Positions 15,971-26,305 of a stretch of 64,000 nt of DNA are shown piece after piece (the first letter of the stretch is position 1; every line of letters starts with the position of its first letter). The notes under the pieces are model-generated. The model worked only from the letters and a program-made list of their open reading frames with translations. It had not been told where the DNA came from and did no database searches. Made by a program: the position numbers and the translations under genes. The DNA is from CAWIUB01 sp963839175 (GTDB taxonomy: Bacteria > Actinomycetota > Actinomycetes > Mycobacteriales > Jatrophihabitantaceae): contig CAWIUB010000001.1 in the NCBI GenBank assembly GCA_963839175.1, forward strand, positions 62,001 to 126,000, in the 5' to 3' direction.

Positions 15971-16566
15971 GTCTCGCGGCCGGACACGACGAGCGCTCGC
16001 TCGATCCCGAGCTCAGCGCGGGGACCGAGCCTGGCGGCCGCGTCGCGAAGCGTGCGGGGGCCCACGGTGCGGGAGTCCAGCGCGTCGACGACCGCACTAG
16101 TCAGGATCTCCTGCGCGAGCCCGGCTTCGGCGGACTCGGCGAGTGCGCGCTCAGGACGGGTCACGGTGAACCCGTCCTGCTCCTGGACATCTCGTGCTGC
16201 CAGGACCGCACGATGCAGCACCACCGCGGGGTCACGTCGCCGGAAGTCCGGCGACACCGTGAGGTGCAGCCGGTCGGGGTTGACATCGCCCAGGCCGTGG
16301 ACATCGAGCGCGCTCTCGTGGCTGACAACCGCCCGGTTCCCGCTCCACAGCGTCCACCGAACGAGGTGGTCGTGCTCTTCAATGGGCCAGTCCGGAAGTC
16401 GAAACAGCGCGCGGTCGACCCGCTGCCAGTTCCCGTGGTCGACGTGGAACTTCTGCGCCTGGTAGCTGTAGCCGACCTGTCGTGCCTGCGCGGCGGTGAA
16501 ATAGCCGTGCTGCACGGCCGCGGTGCGCATCAGCGACCGGCGGAGCTGCTGGCGGTCCGAGCGCAC
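15967..16566 (-). CDS. AbiEi-family antitoxin (winged helix)
   Basis: 199 residues. The N-terminal winged helix (AAVQHGYFTAAQARQVGYSYQAQKFHVDHGNWQRVDRALFRL) matches AbiEi antitoxin domains, with the typical SHESALDVHGLGDVNPDRLHLTVS strand following and a helical C-terminal part. Such proteins repress their own operon and neutralise the partner toxin. ATG at 16566 is used; ATG at 16530 is an alternative. Gene order antitoxin-toxin with four-base overlap is the usual AbiE layout. Confidence 0.85.
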   Translation of the reverse strand: MRSDRQQLRRSLMRTAAVQHGYFTAAQARQVGYSYQAQKFHVDHGNWQRVDRALFRLPDWPIEEHDHLVRWTLWSGNRAVVSHESALDVHGLGDVNPDRLHLTVSPDFRRRDPAVVLHRAVLAARDVQEQDGFTVTRPERALAESAEAGLAQEILTSAVVDALDSRTVGPRTLRDAAARLGPRAELGIERALVVSGRET

Positions 16567-16594
16567 CAGAGCACCCTAGCACAACGCGAAACTC

Positions 16595-16610
16595 AACTAA
16601 ATCTTTAGTT
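16595..16610. promoter_or_regulatory. probable AbiEi autoregulatory operator
   Basis: The 16-bp dyad AACTAAA-TC-TTTAGTT is perfect, AT-rich in a 70% GC background, and lies 29 bp before the antitoxin start, between hsdR and abiEi. AbiEi proteins are known to bind inverted repeats in their promoters. A role as hsdR terminator is less likely because the stem is weak. Confidence 0.55.
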
Positions 16611-16640
16611 ACACGCCCCACTGGATACCAGAACTAAGGG

Positions 16641-18980
16641 TCAACCTGCCTCGAAGAGGCGCCGTCCCAGTTCGTCGAGCTCGACGTGGAGGCGGTCGGC
16701 GCCGCCGAACGCGGCAGCGAGCTCGAGCACCGTAGCGTCCTCGTTCAAGGGTGGGACGGACAGCGACTCGGGGCTGAGCTGGCGCGGACCGAAGCGTTCG
16801 TACTTGTCCAGCAGCACGTCGATGATGCGGCGCGCGGCGGGCGAGAAGTGCTCCAGGAACGCCCGCTCGCGAGTGGTGAACGCTGCCCGCCGATCCCTAC
16901 GGGTGCGCAACGGCGCATCGTAGGCGAGCCACAGCAGCAGGTCCAGCGGCTCCGCGTCCGGATGGCCGAGCCGTTGCGCGAGCTCGTCAGACGTCCATCC
17001 GACGGCGTCGCGCAGCTCGCCGTCGAGCTGACGGCGCCCCGCCACGGACGCCCACTGCCGGTGCAGGTCGTCCTCGCCGAACCCGAGGTCGAGAACCCGC
17101 TCGTGCGCCCAGTCCCGCAAGGTGATTGCGCGCAGCCGGAACGCGTCGCCCGGCTCGACGACGTAGACCACGTCACCCGCCAGTCGTACGTCGATGCCCC
17201 GGACGTGGTGCCGTGTCGAGGCGGCGTCTATCCTGTCGATCTCGTCGGGGTCGTCGATCACGTCTCCGGGGTGTGGCCCGAACGTCCCTCCGGTTTCGGC
17301 TTCGAAGTCGCCTGGCTCTTCCGCGACCTGCTCGTCGCCCGATTCGGGCTCCTGCTCGACCGCAGGCTTGTCGATTGCCCCGGGATTCGCGGGATCTGGG
17401 ACGTCGATCTCGCGAATCGCCGGCCCATCGAACCCGGGGTCGGCGAACATCTGCGTCACGCCGCGGAAATCGACGATCGTGAAGAACTCCTTGTCGCGTT
17501 CGAGGTCAAGTCGAGTGCCGCGGCCGACCATCTGCTTGAACCGCGATCGAGACTTCACCTCGGTCAGGAACACGATGTGCTTCGCGGTCGGCACGTCCAC
17601 GCCGGTCGTCAGCAGATCCGAGGTGGCGACGACCACCGGCACCGGCCGATCCTCGTCCTGGAAGTCGCCGAGCAGCACCTTGCCGGGATCACCGTCGTCC
17701 GAAGTGATCCGCACCGACCAGTTGTTGCCGTACTGCCGCTGCAGGTCGGCGTTCTGATTGCCCATCTCGCGGGCAAAGCGTGCTGCGCATGTCCAGCCGG
17801 GACCGCGTGTGCGTCCTCGACATCACGCGTGCCCTCGGGCACGTACACACCGTCGACGTACGAGTCGAGCATCACCCGGTAAACCTCGAACGGCGCGAGG
17901 AACCCGTCCTCAATGCCTTGCCGGAGGCTGTATTCGTACACCGGCTCGCCGAAGTACTCGGCAGTCTGGACGTCGGCGTCGTGCCGTGGCGTGGCGGTGA
18001 GGCCGAGCTGCACGGCGCCGGAGAAATGCTCGAGAATGCCGCGCCATACGGAGTCCTCATCCGCACTCCCGCGATGGCACTCATCGACGATGACCAGGTC
18101 GAACCAGTCGGAGTCGTACTCCTCGTACAGCTTTTGGCCGTTCGCCTGCGCGACGTCCAGCGTCTGGTACAGCGCGAAGACGATCTGGCGCGCGTAATCC
18201 GCCCGACCCTCGATGCGGCGAAACCGCGTCACCGAACATCCGGCGGAAGTACTCGTCGATCGGGTCGGTGATCAGCACGTCCCGGTCGGCGAGGTAGAGG
18301 ACGCGGGGCCGTGGTGCGGTGGACTCGGCGCCACGCGGCCAGTTCGCCGACCACAGCACATGAACCAGCTGCGCCGCGAGATATGACTTGCCGGTGCCGG
18401 TTGCGAGAACGGTCAGGACCCGCCGCTGGTCGCGTGCGATTGCGGCCAAGATTCGCCGCAAGGCGACGTCCTGGTAGTAGCGCAGCAGCTTCCGGCGCTG
18501 CCGGGAGTCGACGATCGCCCGGCTGTACGGCACCGCGAAGAGACGCTGCGAGCCTGCAGTGCTCAACTCCATATCGCGGTAAAGGTCCCAGATCTCGTCC
18601 GGCGTCCGGAATCGTGCCACGTCATGCTCCGTGCCCGCGCGGAGATTGATCTCGACGATCCGGCGGCCGTTCGTTGCGTAGGCGATCGGCAGGCCCAGCA
18701 GGCTGGCGTACCGCCTGGCCTGGGCAACACCCGCGTCGACGCTTCGGCCGGCGCGCTTGGCCTCGACCACTGCAAGCGGATGCCGGGCCACGTGATGCAG
18801 GAGCGCCATGTCGGCGCGCAACGCTGCCTTGCGATGCACCATTCGGCCGGCGACGACCTGCCTGAAGTCGTTCGTGATGGGATACTCCCGCTGCCAGTCC
18901 TCATCGCTCCACCCGGAAGCGCGGAGCGCGGGCAGCACGGAACTACTGATCGTCCGCTCCTCTGGCCGGGCTGATGTCAT
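16641..18980 (-). pseudogene. hsdR: type I restriction endonuclease subunit, frameshifted
   Basis: Three frames together encode an HsdR of the EcoEI/DEAD type. Frame one (18980 to about 18200) has the nuclease core (RADMALLHHVARHPLAVVEAKRAG: Asp and ExK) and Walker A ATGTGKS. Frame two (about 18220 to 17765) starts TRFRRIEGRADYARQIVFALYQ and carries DECHRGS and LGLTATPRHD. Frame three (from about 17800) gives ARFAREMGNQN, ATSDLLTTGVDVPTAK and MVGRGTRLD. Between VPEGTRDV and ARFAREM a stretch that normally includes helicase motif IV appears missing. Two frameshifts plus an internal loss suggest no functional nuclease unless the assembly is wrong. Confidence 0.85.
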
Positions 18981-19144
18981 GACCGCCTCTGTTCCGTGCC
19001 TGGACAGTATTGGGCTGTGTGACGACACGGGCGATTGGGCCGCTGCCCGGTCGCTGAACGTCGACCATCAGCGCCTGCGCCAAGGCGTTCAGCGGCCGTC
19101 GCCGGCTACCTCACCGCGGCCCAGGTCGTCAGGTGCGCCCCGAG

Positions 19145-19828
19145 CTACCGCGCCAGGCGCGCCGCGAGGGTGCGTGCCCGGGTGACGTAACCGCCGCCGA
19201 AGAGCACGGCGTGCACGAGCAGCGGGAACAGCTGCCAGAGCGCGATCCGGTCCCGCCAGCCGTCGGCCAGCGGCGCGATCTCCTGGTACGCCGCGACCGT
19301 TCGCTGCGGGATGTGCCCGAACAGGTCGAGCATCGCAAAGTCCACCTCGCGGTGCCCCCCGTACGCGGCCGGGTCGATCAGCCAGGGCAGGCCGTCCCGG
19401 CCAGCGAGGACGTTGCCCGACCACAGGTCGCCGTGCAACCGGGCGGGAGGCTCGCCAGGCGCCTCGACGCGGACCCGTTCGATCTCGGCCGCCATCCCCA
19501 GCCGTTCGGCCAGCGGCAGCAGCCGGTGCTCGAGATAGTAGGCATTCCAGTCGTCGCCCTCAGGTGAGGGCAGCTCGCAGCGGCCGACGAAGAACCGGCC
19601 CGGCGCGGGCAGCGACCCGAAGCGCGGTGCGCCGGCGCGGTGCACGGTGGCGAGCATCTGGCCGAGGTCCTCCTCGCCGGCCGCGGTGAGCGCGCCCGGC
19701 TCGACGCGTTGCAGCACCAGCCGCCCGGGCCGCTCCTCGAAGACCCGCGGGACGCGTGCGCCCGCCTCGGCCAGCCAGCGCAGGCCGGCTGCTTCCAGCG
19801 GCGCGGGGTCACGCTTCACATAGCTCAT
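19145..19828 (-). CDS. fructosamine kinase family protein, short N-terminus
   Basis: 227 residues of the fructosamine-3-kinase/aminoglycoside phosphotransferase fold: catalytic loop RLHGDLWSGNVLAG and metal-binding LIDPAAYGGHREVDFAM are intact. It begins at MSYVKRDPAP, close to the ATP-binding Lys strand, so it lacks about 30-40 residues (the glycine-rich loop region) present in longer family members. The start codon lies inside the end of the phosphatase gene. Predicted to phosphorylate protein-bound or free ketosamines so that glycation can be reversed. Confidence 0.85.
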   Translation of the reverse strand: MSYVKRDPAPLEAAGLRWLAEAGARVPRVFEERPGRLVLQRVEPGALTAAGEEDLGQMLATVHRAGAPRFGSLPAPGRFFVGRCELPSPEGDDWNAYYLEHRLLPLAERLGMAAEIERVRVEAPGEPPARLHGDLWSGNVLAGRDGLPWLIDPAAYGGHREVDFAMLDLFGHIPQRTVAAYQEIAPLADGWRDRIALWQLFPLLVHAVLFGGGYVTRARTLAARLAR

Positions 19829-20255
19829 CGAGCAGCCGGGCGCAGGCGTCGGTGACCAGGTCCAGGACCGTCTCGAAGCCGCGGGCGCCCCCGTAGTAGG
19901 GGTCCGGAACGTCGACGTCCGCCAGTCGCCGGATCTTGTGCACGGTGCCCGGCGGCGCGAGCCTCCGCAGCTCCCGGGCGTTCTCGTCGTCCATCGCGAC
20001 CAGCATGTCGAACTCGGCGAAGTCGCGAAGCGTCACCTGCCGCGCCTGGCCGGACAGCGGGATGCCGCGACGCCCCGCCGCGTCGGCAGCACGTTCATCT
20101 GGAGAGGCTCCGACGTGCCAGGCGCCGGTGCCGGCGCTGTCCACCTCGACATCGTGCCCGCAACCGCGCTCGGCGATGAGATGCCGCAGCACGCCCTCGG
20201 CCGTCGGCGAGCGGCAGATGTTGCCGAGGCACACGAACAGCACTCGGGTCGGCAC
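19809..20255 (-). CDS. low-molecular-weight protein-tyrosine phosphatase
   Basis: 148 residues starting at GTG 20255 (VPTRVLFVCLGNICRSP). The phosphatase loop C9-LGNIC-R15-S is complete and the general-acid Asp lies in DVPDPYYGG near the C-terminus. The upstream in-frame extension is arginine-rich and rejected. The stop falls 20 bp inside the fructosamine kinase gene, so the two are coupled; LMW phosphatase and fructosamine kinase are adjacent in other actinomycetes too. Cytosolic dephosphorylation of Tyr-P proteins is expected. Confidence 0.92.
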   Translation of the reverse strand: MPTRVLFVCLGNICRSPTAEGVLRHLIAERGCGHDVEVDSAGTGAWHVGASPDERAADAAGRRGIPLSGQARQVTLRDFAEFDMLVAMDDENARELRRLAPPGTVHKIRRLADVDVPDPYYGGARGFETVLDLVTDACARLLDELCEA

Positions 20256-20386
20256 AGCCTTGAACGCTAGGCGATGCGCGAGCTTCGTGGCGGCATCTTC
20301 GGCCTGCGGTTGCCGCCCGGGTTGGCGGCAGCTACGGTCCGGTAGCCCGACGCACGACCCCAGGCCGAGCGAGAACGGAAGCCCGC

Positions 20387-21190
20387 GTGACCCAGAACCC
20401 TCCTGGCGACCAGCCCGAGCCACTCGGGCTCGGCACGCCACCACCAGACTGGCCCCCGGCCGCCCAGCCCGTGCCATCCTGGCCGCCTCCCGCAAGCTTG
20501 CCCTACCCCCCGCCGGGAGCCTGGATGCCTTCCGGACCGCCCCCACCGCCGTACGGACCTCCCGTTGTCGGCGGGCAGTATCAGCCACCGCCCTATGGCT
20601 GGCCGGCGCCGCCGGCGCCGCCGGCACCTGCGCGCCGCCGCCGTACCTGGCTGTGGATCACGGTCGCCGTCGTAGCGCTGCTCGTGGTGGGCGGTGTGGT
20701 GGCGGCGGTCGTGACGACGAGCGGCGGCGGGACGAAGCAGAGCACGACTGGGCGGCGACTGATCGTGCCGCAGAGCTCCGGTCCGTACTCCCGACTGACC
20801 AGCTCGGAGGCCGACCGGCTTGCCGCCGCGCTGCAGACTCAGGTCAGCAGCGGTCTCAATCCGGGCGCGCAGCCTGTGTTCGCCGTCTACGGCGTCGACG
20901 GTGGGGACACACCGGTCCTGCTGTATATGGGGTTCAATGCCGACGAATTTCTCGCTGGCGGCGTCACGTTGCGCGGGTTCGTGGACGGCGTGCTGCTCGG
21001 CGCGGGCGTGAAAGACGCCGAAGACGTTCCGGCCGGCGCGCTTGGCGGGACGTTCCGCTGCGGCGTCCAGCGGTCGTTCTGCGCTTGGTCCGACGACTCC
21101 ACGGGCGGCGCGCTGTTCTACTACCAGGCACCCCCCACGGGCAGCCTCGCGGCGACGGCTCTGCAGTTCCGCTCCGACGCGGAGCACTGA
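20387..21190 (+). CDS. proline-rich single-pass membrane protein
   Basis: 267 residues. Residues 1-82 are proline-rich (PPP, YGPP, QPPPYGWPAPP) and probably cytoplasmic; RRRR precedes one membrane helix at about 88-110; the remaining 155 residues form an extracytoplasmic domain with two cysteines (TFRCGVQRSFCAW) likely to form a disulphide. No family recognised beyond this common actinobacterial plan. It starts at a GTG and is divergent from the phosphatase. Confidence 0.75.
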   Translation: MTQNPPGDQPEPLGLGTPPPDWPPAAQPVPSWPPPASLPYPPPGAWMPSGPPPPPYGPPVVGGQYQPPPYGWPAPPAPPAPARRRRTWLWITVAVVALLVVGGVVAAVVTTSGGGTKQSTTGRRLIVPQSSGPYSRLTSSEADRLAAALQTQVSSGLNPGAQPVFAVYGVDGGDTPVLLYMGFNADEFLAGGVTLRGFVDGVLLGAGVKDAEDVPAGALGGTFRCGVQRSFCAWSDDSTGGALFYYQAPPTGSLAATALQFRSDAEH

Positions 21191-21262
21191 CCCAGATCAC
21201 CGAGCCCGTTCGAACCGCCGAACTGCTCGGGGACCAGGTGGCTGAGCCAGGATGATGTAGCG

Positions 21263-23134
21263 GTGCATATCGCGGTTCAGATCGTTGGGCTGGTCATCCT
21301 GGTCGGGCTCGTGGCCGGAGGTGGCGAGCGGCTGGGCTGGTCGCCGCCACTGCTGCTGGTCGTGGTGGGCGTGGTCATCTCGTTCATCCCCGGCATGCCG
21401 AGCTTCGAGATCAACTCCGACCTGGTGCTGTTCGGGCTGCTCCCGCCGCTGCTCTACGCGTCCGCGATCCGCACGTCGCTGGTCGACTTTCGCGCCAACC
21501 GCAGGCCGATCCTGCTGCTGTCAGTGGGAGCGGTGGCGTTCACCGCGGTCGCGGTCGGCCTGGTGGCCTGGTGGATCGCCCCCATCGCGTCGCTCGCGGC
21601 GTGCTTTGCCATCGGCGCCGTAGTCGCGCCGACGGACGCGGTCGCGGCGAGCGCGGTCGCCCGACGGGTAGGCATGCCGCGGCGCGTCGTGGCCATCCTG
21701 GAAGGCGAGAGCCTCGTCAACGACGCCACCGCGCTCGTCGCGCTGAACGTCGCGATCGCGGGGTTGACCCGGCACATCACGGTAGGTGAGGTCGCCTGGC
21801 GGTTCGTGCTGGCGGCCGTGGGCGGCGTGGTGATCGGGCTTGTCGTGGCCCTCGTACTGGCCAAGATCCGCTCGTTCATTACGGATCCGGTGCTAGACAC
21901 GACGCTGTCCTTTGTCGCACCCTGGATCGCGTTCATCCCCGCCGAGGAGATCCACTCGTCCGGGGTGCTGGCGGTGGTCGTGATGGGCCTCTACCTGGGG
22001 CACCGGTCGCCGGTGCTGCAGACGGCCGCGTCCCGGATCGCCGAGAACACCAACTGGACCACGATCGCGTTCGTCCTGGAGAACGCCGTATTCGTGCTCA
22101 TCGGCCTGCAGCTGCGCAGCCTCGTCGACGCGATCGACAAGACCGACCTCACGGCGTGGCAGATCGTGTCCACCTGCGTCGGGATCCTGCTTGCCACGAT
22201 CCTCGCGCGCATCGTGTGGGTGTACGGCTCGGCGCTTGTGTTCCGGATCGGCTCGCCCCAGATGCGCCGGCGCGCCTGGGCCTGGAACGTGTCGGCGGTG
22301 ATCTCCTGGGCCGGCATGCGCGGAGTGGTGACGCTCGCCGCGGCGTTCATCCTGCCCGAGAGCACCCCGCAGCGGGCCCTACTTCAGCTGTCCGCGTTTG
22401 CGGTAGTGGCCGGGACGCTGCTGATCCAGGGCACCACGCTGCCCTGGCTGGTCCGCCGGATGCAGCTGACCGGTCCCAACGCCGCAGAGGATGCGTTGCA
22501 GGCCGCGTCGTTGCGCAATGCGGCGACGAGCGCGGGACTCGAGCGGCTCGAGCGCGTCCGGCTGCCCGAGGACCCACCCGACGTCATCGACCAGCTGCGC
22601 GACAAGGCCGACTACCGGGCCAACCTCATGTGGGAACGACTCGGGCGCACGCAGGACGAACTGGAGACGCCATACGCCACTTACCGGCGGCTGCGGCTGC
22701 AGATGCTCGACGCCGAACGTGAGGCGATCATCGCCGCCCGCGACGAGGGCAACTACGACCACGAGGTGCTGCGCGGCGCGCTGCGCACAATCGACGTCGA
22801 GGAGGCGATGCTCGACCGTATCGACGACGCCGAGGCGCGTCTGGACGAGGAGCTGACCGCCCCCACCCGCATCCGATCAGACTGCGAGCACCTGCGCGAC
22901 GCGCCGCTGGTGGCGACGCCGAATACTCCGGGCGCGTGCGAAGACTGTCTGCGCGAAGGGACGACATGGGTGCATCTGCGGCTGTGCCTGTCATGCGGAC
23001 ACGTCGGCTGCTGCGACTCGTCCGTGCGGCGGCACGCGACCGCGCATTTCCACCAGACCAAGCACCCGGTGATGCGCAGCATCGAGCCGGGCGAGGCCTG
23101 GCGCTGGTGCTACGTCGACGAGCAGCTCGGCTGA
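21263..23134 (+). CDS. Na+/H+ antiporter (CPA1) with C-terminal UBP zinc finger
   Basis: 623 residues. Residues 1-410 are a CPA1 antiporter with about 12 membrane helices and the ion-binding Asp125 in APTDAVAASAVARR, plus GESLVNDATALVA. Residues 420-535 form a cytoplasmic helical linker. Residues from 541 are a UBP-type zinc finger: CEHLRD, CEDC, CLSCGHVGCC and HATAHFHQTKHPVM. In eukaryotes this finger binds ubiquitin C-termini; here it probably senses or binds an unknown partner. This fusion recurs in actinomycetes. Role: sodium/proton exchange for pH and salt homeostasis. Confidence 0.92.
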   Translation: MHIAVQIVGLVILVGLVAGGGERLGWSPPLLLVVVGVVISFIPGMPSFEINSDLVLFGLLPPLLYASAIRTSLVDFRANRRPILLLSVGAVAFTAVAVGLVAWWIAPIASLAACFAIGAVVAPTDAVAASAVARRVGMPRRVVAILEGESLVNDATALVALNVAIAGLTRHITVGEVAWRFVLAAVGGVVIGLVVALVLAKIRSFITDPVLDTTLSFVAPWIAFIPAEEIHSSGVLAVVVMGLYLGHRSPVLQTAASRIAENTNWTTIAFVLENAVFVLIGLQLRSLVDAIDKTDLTAWQIVSTCVGILLATILARIVWVYGSALVFRIGSPQMRRRAWAWNVSAVISWAGMRGVVTLAAAFILPESTPQRALLQLSAFAVVAGTLLIQGTTLPWLVRRMQLTGPNAAEDALQAASLRNAATSAGLERLERVRLPEDPPDVIDQLRDKADYRANLMWERLGRTQDELETPYATYRRLRLQMLDAEREAIIAARDEGNYDHEVLRGALRTIDVEEAMLDRIDDAEARLDEELTAPTRIRSDCEHLRDAPLVATPNTPGACEDCLREGTTWVHLRLCLSCGHVGCCDSSVRRHATAHFHQTKHPVMRSIEPGEAWRWCYVDEQLG

Positions 23135-23178
23135 TAGCTGGATTGTGCAACGCTGGCGGCGGGGGCGAGGGCGCAGCA

Positions 23179-23208
23179 GAGGGGCGAGCCCATCCGGGCC
23201 CGCCCCTC
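23179..23208. terminator. bidirectional terminator between antiporter and groL
   Basis: GAGGGGCGAGCCC-ATCC-GGGCCCGCCCCTC folds into a stem of about 13 bp with one mismatch, between two convergent genes ending at 23134 and 23227. On the plus strand it is followed by a T/C-rich stretch. Confidence 0.7.
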
Positions 23209-23226
23209 TCCGTCTTGCCTTTGGAC

Positions 23227-24855
<1,629 letters not shown>

Positions 24856-24964
24856 ACGGTGTTGTCCTCACTGCTAGGTGGGTAGGTCTTACTGGCTGTT
24901 CAGCGCCCGGCCTACGATGCCCGCGACGGACGGCGCCCTGCGGCACCTCATCTCGGCTGGTGCG

Positions 24965-24991
24965 TTGGCACTCAGCCTAGCCGAGTGCCAA
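24965..24991. promoter_or_regulatory. CIRCE operator (HrcA), promoter-proximal
   Basis: TTGGCACTC-N9-GAGTGCCAA is a perfect inverted repeat with the 9-bp spacer that defines CIRCE, 110 bp upstream of groL. HrcA repressor binding in the absence of stress is established for this element. Confidence 0.92.
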
Positions 24992-24998
24992 TTCGGTT

Positions 24999-25025
24999 TT
25001 AGCACTCGGGGTAGGCGAGTGCAAG
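24999..25025. promoter_or_regulatory. second CIRCE operator (HrcA)
   Basis: TTAGCACTC-N9-GAGTGCAAG follows the first CIRCE after only 7 bp. The left arm is the exact consensus, the right arm has mismatches in its last bases. Two tandem sites suggest cooperative repression of groL and may also affect the divergent esterase gene 27 bp away. Confidence 0.85.
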
Positions 25026-25052
25026 GCCAGGTGGATCATAGGCTGCGGTGCC

Positions 25053-25913
25053 GTGGCCTATACCGACCTGAGCCTGCCCGAACTGCGCACGTACACCTCG
25101 TCGGTGCATGTCCCGGCCGACTTCGACGCGTTCTGGTCCGGCACGCTCGACGAGGCGCGACGGCACGACCTCGCGCCCACGTTCACTCCCGTCGACAACC
25201 GGCTCGCGGCCGTGCGGACGTACGACGTGTCGTTCGCCGGGTTCGGCGGCAGCCTGCCGCACGAGAACGTCCTCTACCCGCTTGCCGGGTATGCGGTGTT
25301 CGTGATGGACACTCGCGGGCAGGGTGGGGTTACGGCGGATCCCGACGCCGTCGGCCCCGGGTCGCCGGGATTCATGACGAGCGGGGTCTTGTCGCCGCAC
25401 ACGTACTTCTACCGCCGGGTCATGACGGACGCGGTCCGGGCGATCGAGACGGCCCGTAGCAGCCGGCTGGTCGATTCGTCCCGGGTAGTCGTCGCTGGTG
25501 GCAGCCAGGGCGGCGGGCTGGCGATTGCCGCCGCCGGGCTGGATGGACACGTGCTGGGCGCCATGCCCGACGTTCCGTTCCTGTGCGACTTCCCTCGCGG
25601 GGCCTGGATCGCCGACCACGAGCCCTACCTGGAGATCACCCGCTATCTCGCGGCGAACCCCGACAATGTCGAGCAGGTCATCCGGACGCTCGGGTACTTC
25701 GACGGGACGGTGTTCGCGCAGCGTGCCCGGATGCCGGCCCTATTCTCCGTGGGGCTGATGGATCCGATCTGTCCGCCGTCGACCGTCTACGCGGCATACA
25801 ACGCCTGGGCCGGGGCGAAGGAAATTCGGGAGTACACATACAACGAGCATGAGGGCGGCGGCCCACGTCACGAGGTTGTGAAGCTGGATTGGCTCGCCAG
25901 CCTGGTTGGGTAA
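25053..25913 (+). CDS. acetyl xylan esterase / cephalosporin-C deacetylase family, internally shortened
   Basis: 286 residues of the AXE1 alpha/beta hydrolase family: N-terminal DLSLPELRTYTSSVHVPADFDAFWSGTL, MDTRGQGG, nucleophile Ser151 in GGSQGG, acid Asp in GLMDPICPPS and His in NEHEGGG. Family members have about 320 residues. Here FAGFGG (61-66) runs directly into LPHENVLYPLAGYAVFVMDT, so about 25-30 residues carrying the central beta-strand and the oxyanion-hole Tyr region appear to be missing in frame. Activity is doubtful if the sequence is right. Starts at GTG 25053, 27 bp from CIRCE 2. Confidence 0.8.
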   Translation: MAYTDLSLPELRTYTSSVHVPADFDAFWSGTLDEARRHDLAPTFTPVDNRLAAVRTYDVSFAGFGGSLPHENVLYPLAGYAVFVMDTRGQGGVTADPDAVGPGSPGFMTSGVLSPHTYFYRRVMTDAVRAIETARSSRLVDSSRVVVAGGSQGGGLAIAAAGLDGHVLGAMPDVPFLCDFPRGAWIADHEPYLEITRYLAANPDNVEQVIRTLGYFDGTVFAQRARMPALFSVGLMDPICPPSTVYAAYNAWAGAKEIREYTYNEHEGGGPRHEVVKLDWLASLVG

Positions 25914-25917
25914 CGGT

Positions 25918-26253
25918 CTATTCGGCGGCGACGCCGGGGTTGACCCGATGGACGAAGGGGGCCAGGGGTCGCACCGCCGGCGGCTCGGCCAGCAGGTCGG
26001 CGAACTCGAGCTGCAGGGCTCGGAAGAAGTCATGCTGGAAGTGATCGCGGACCGCCGCGCCGTCGGCGAACTCCTCCCACAGCCAGACCATTTCGGCGTC
26101 GTTGGGGTCGGCGGCCACGGCGAACAAGGTTGTGCCCGGCTCGCCGTCGAGCGTGTTGACGTAGTTGCCCAGCACCCGAAGCAACTCGTCACGCCGCCCG
26201 TCGAGCGCCGTCAACTGCAGCAGGGCGCCGAATGGCGCGGCCACCTCACTCAT
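25918..26253 (-). CDS. antibiotic biosynthesis monooxygenase (ABM) domain protein
   Basis: 111 residues, single ABM/quinol-monooxygenase-like domain: GALLQLTALDGRRDELLRVLGNYVNTLDGEPGTTLFAVAADPNDAEMVWLWEEFADGAAVRDHFQ. These small ferredoxin-like dimers oxidise quinols or other aromatics without cofactors; the substrate is unknown. The ATG at 26253 is chosen because upstream in-frame sequence runs antisense to a terminator hairpin. Confidence 0.8.
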   Translation of the reverse strand: MSEVAAPFGALLQLTALDGRRDELLRVLGNYVNTLDGEPGTTLFAVAADPNDAEMVWLWEEFADGAAVRDHFQHDFFRALQLEFADLLAEPPAVRPLAPFVHRVNPGVAAE

Positions 26254-26305
26254 ACCGACATGAACGTCTCGGCCGGGGTGCGCCATTCCCGTCCGCAGAG
26301 TCGAA

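Noticed and set aside
15080..16566. Prophage or plasmid toxin-antitoxin module
   Set aside because: No integrase, att repeats or plasmid genes flank it; the four-base overlaps tie it to the restriction operon.
16686..17882. 398-codon plus-strand frame
   Set aside because: Antisense to hsdR; composition typical of a shadow frame.
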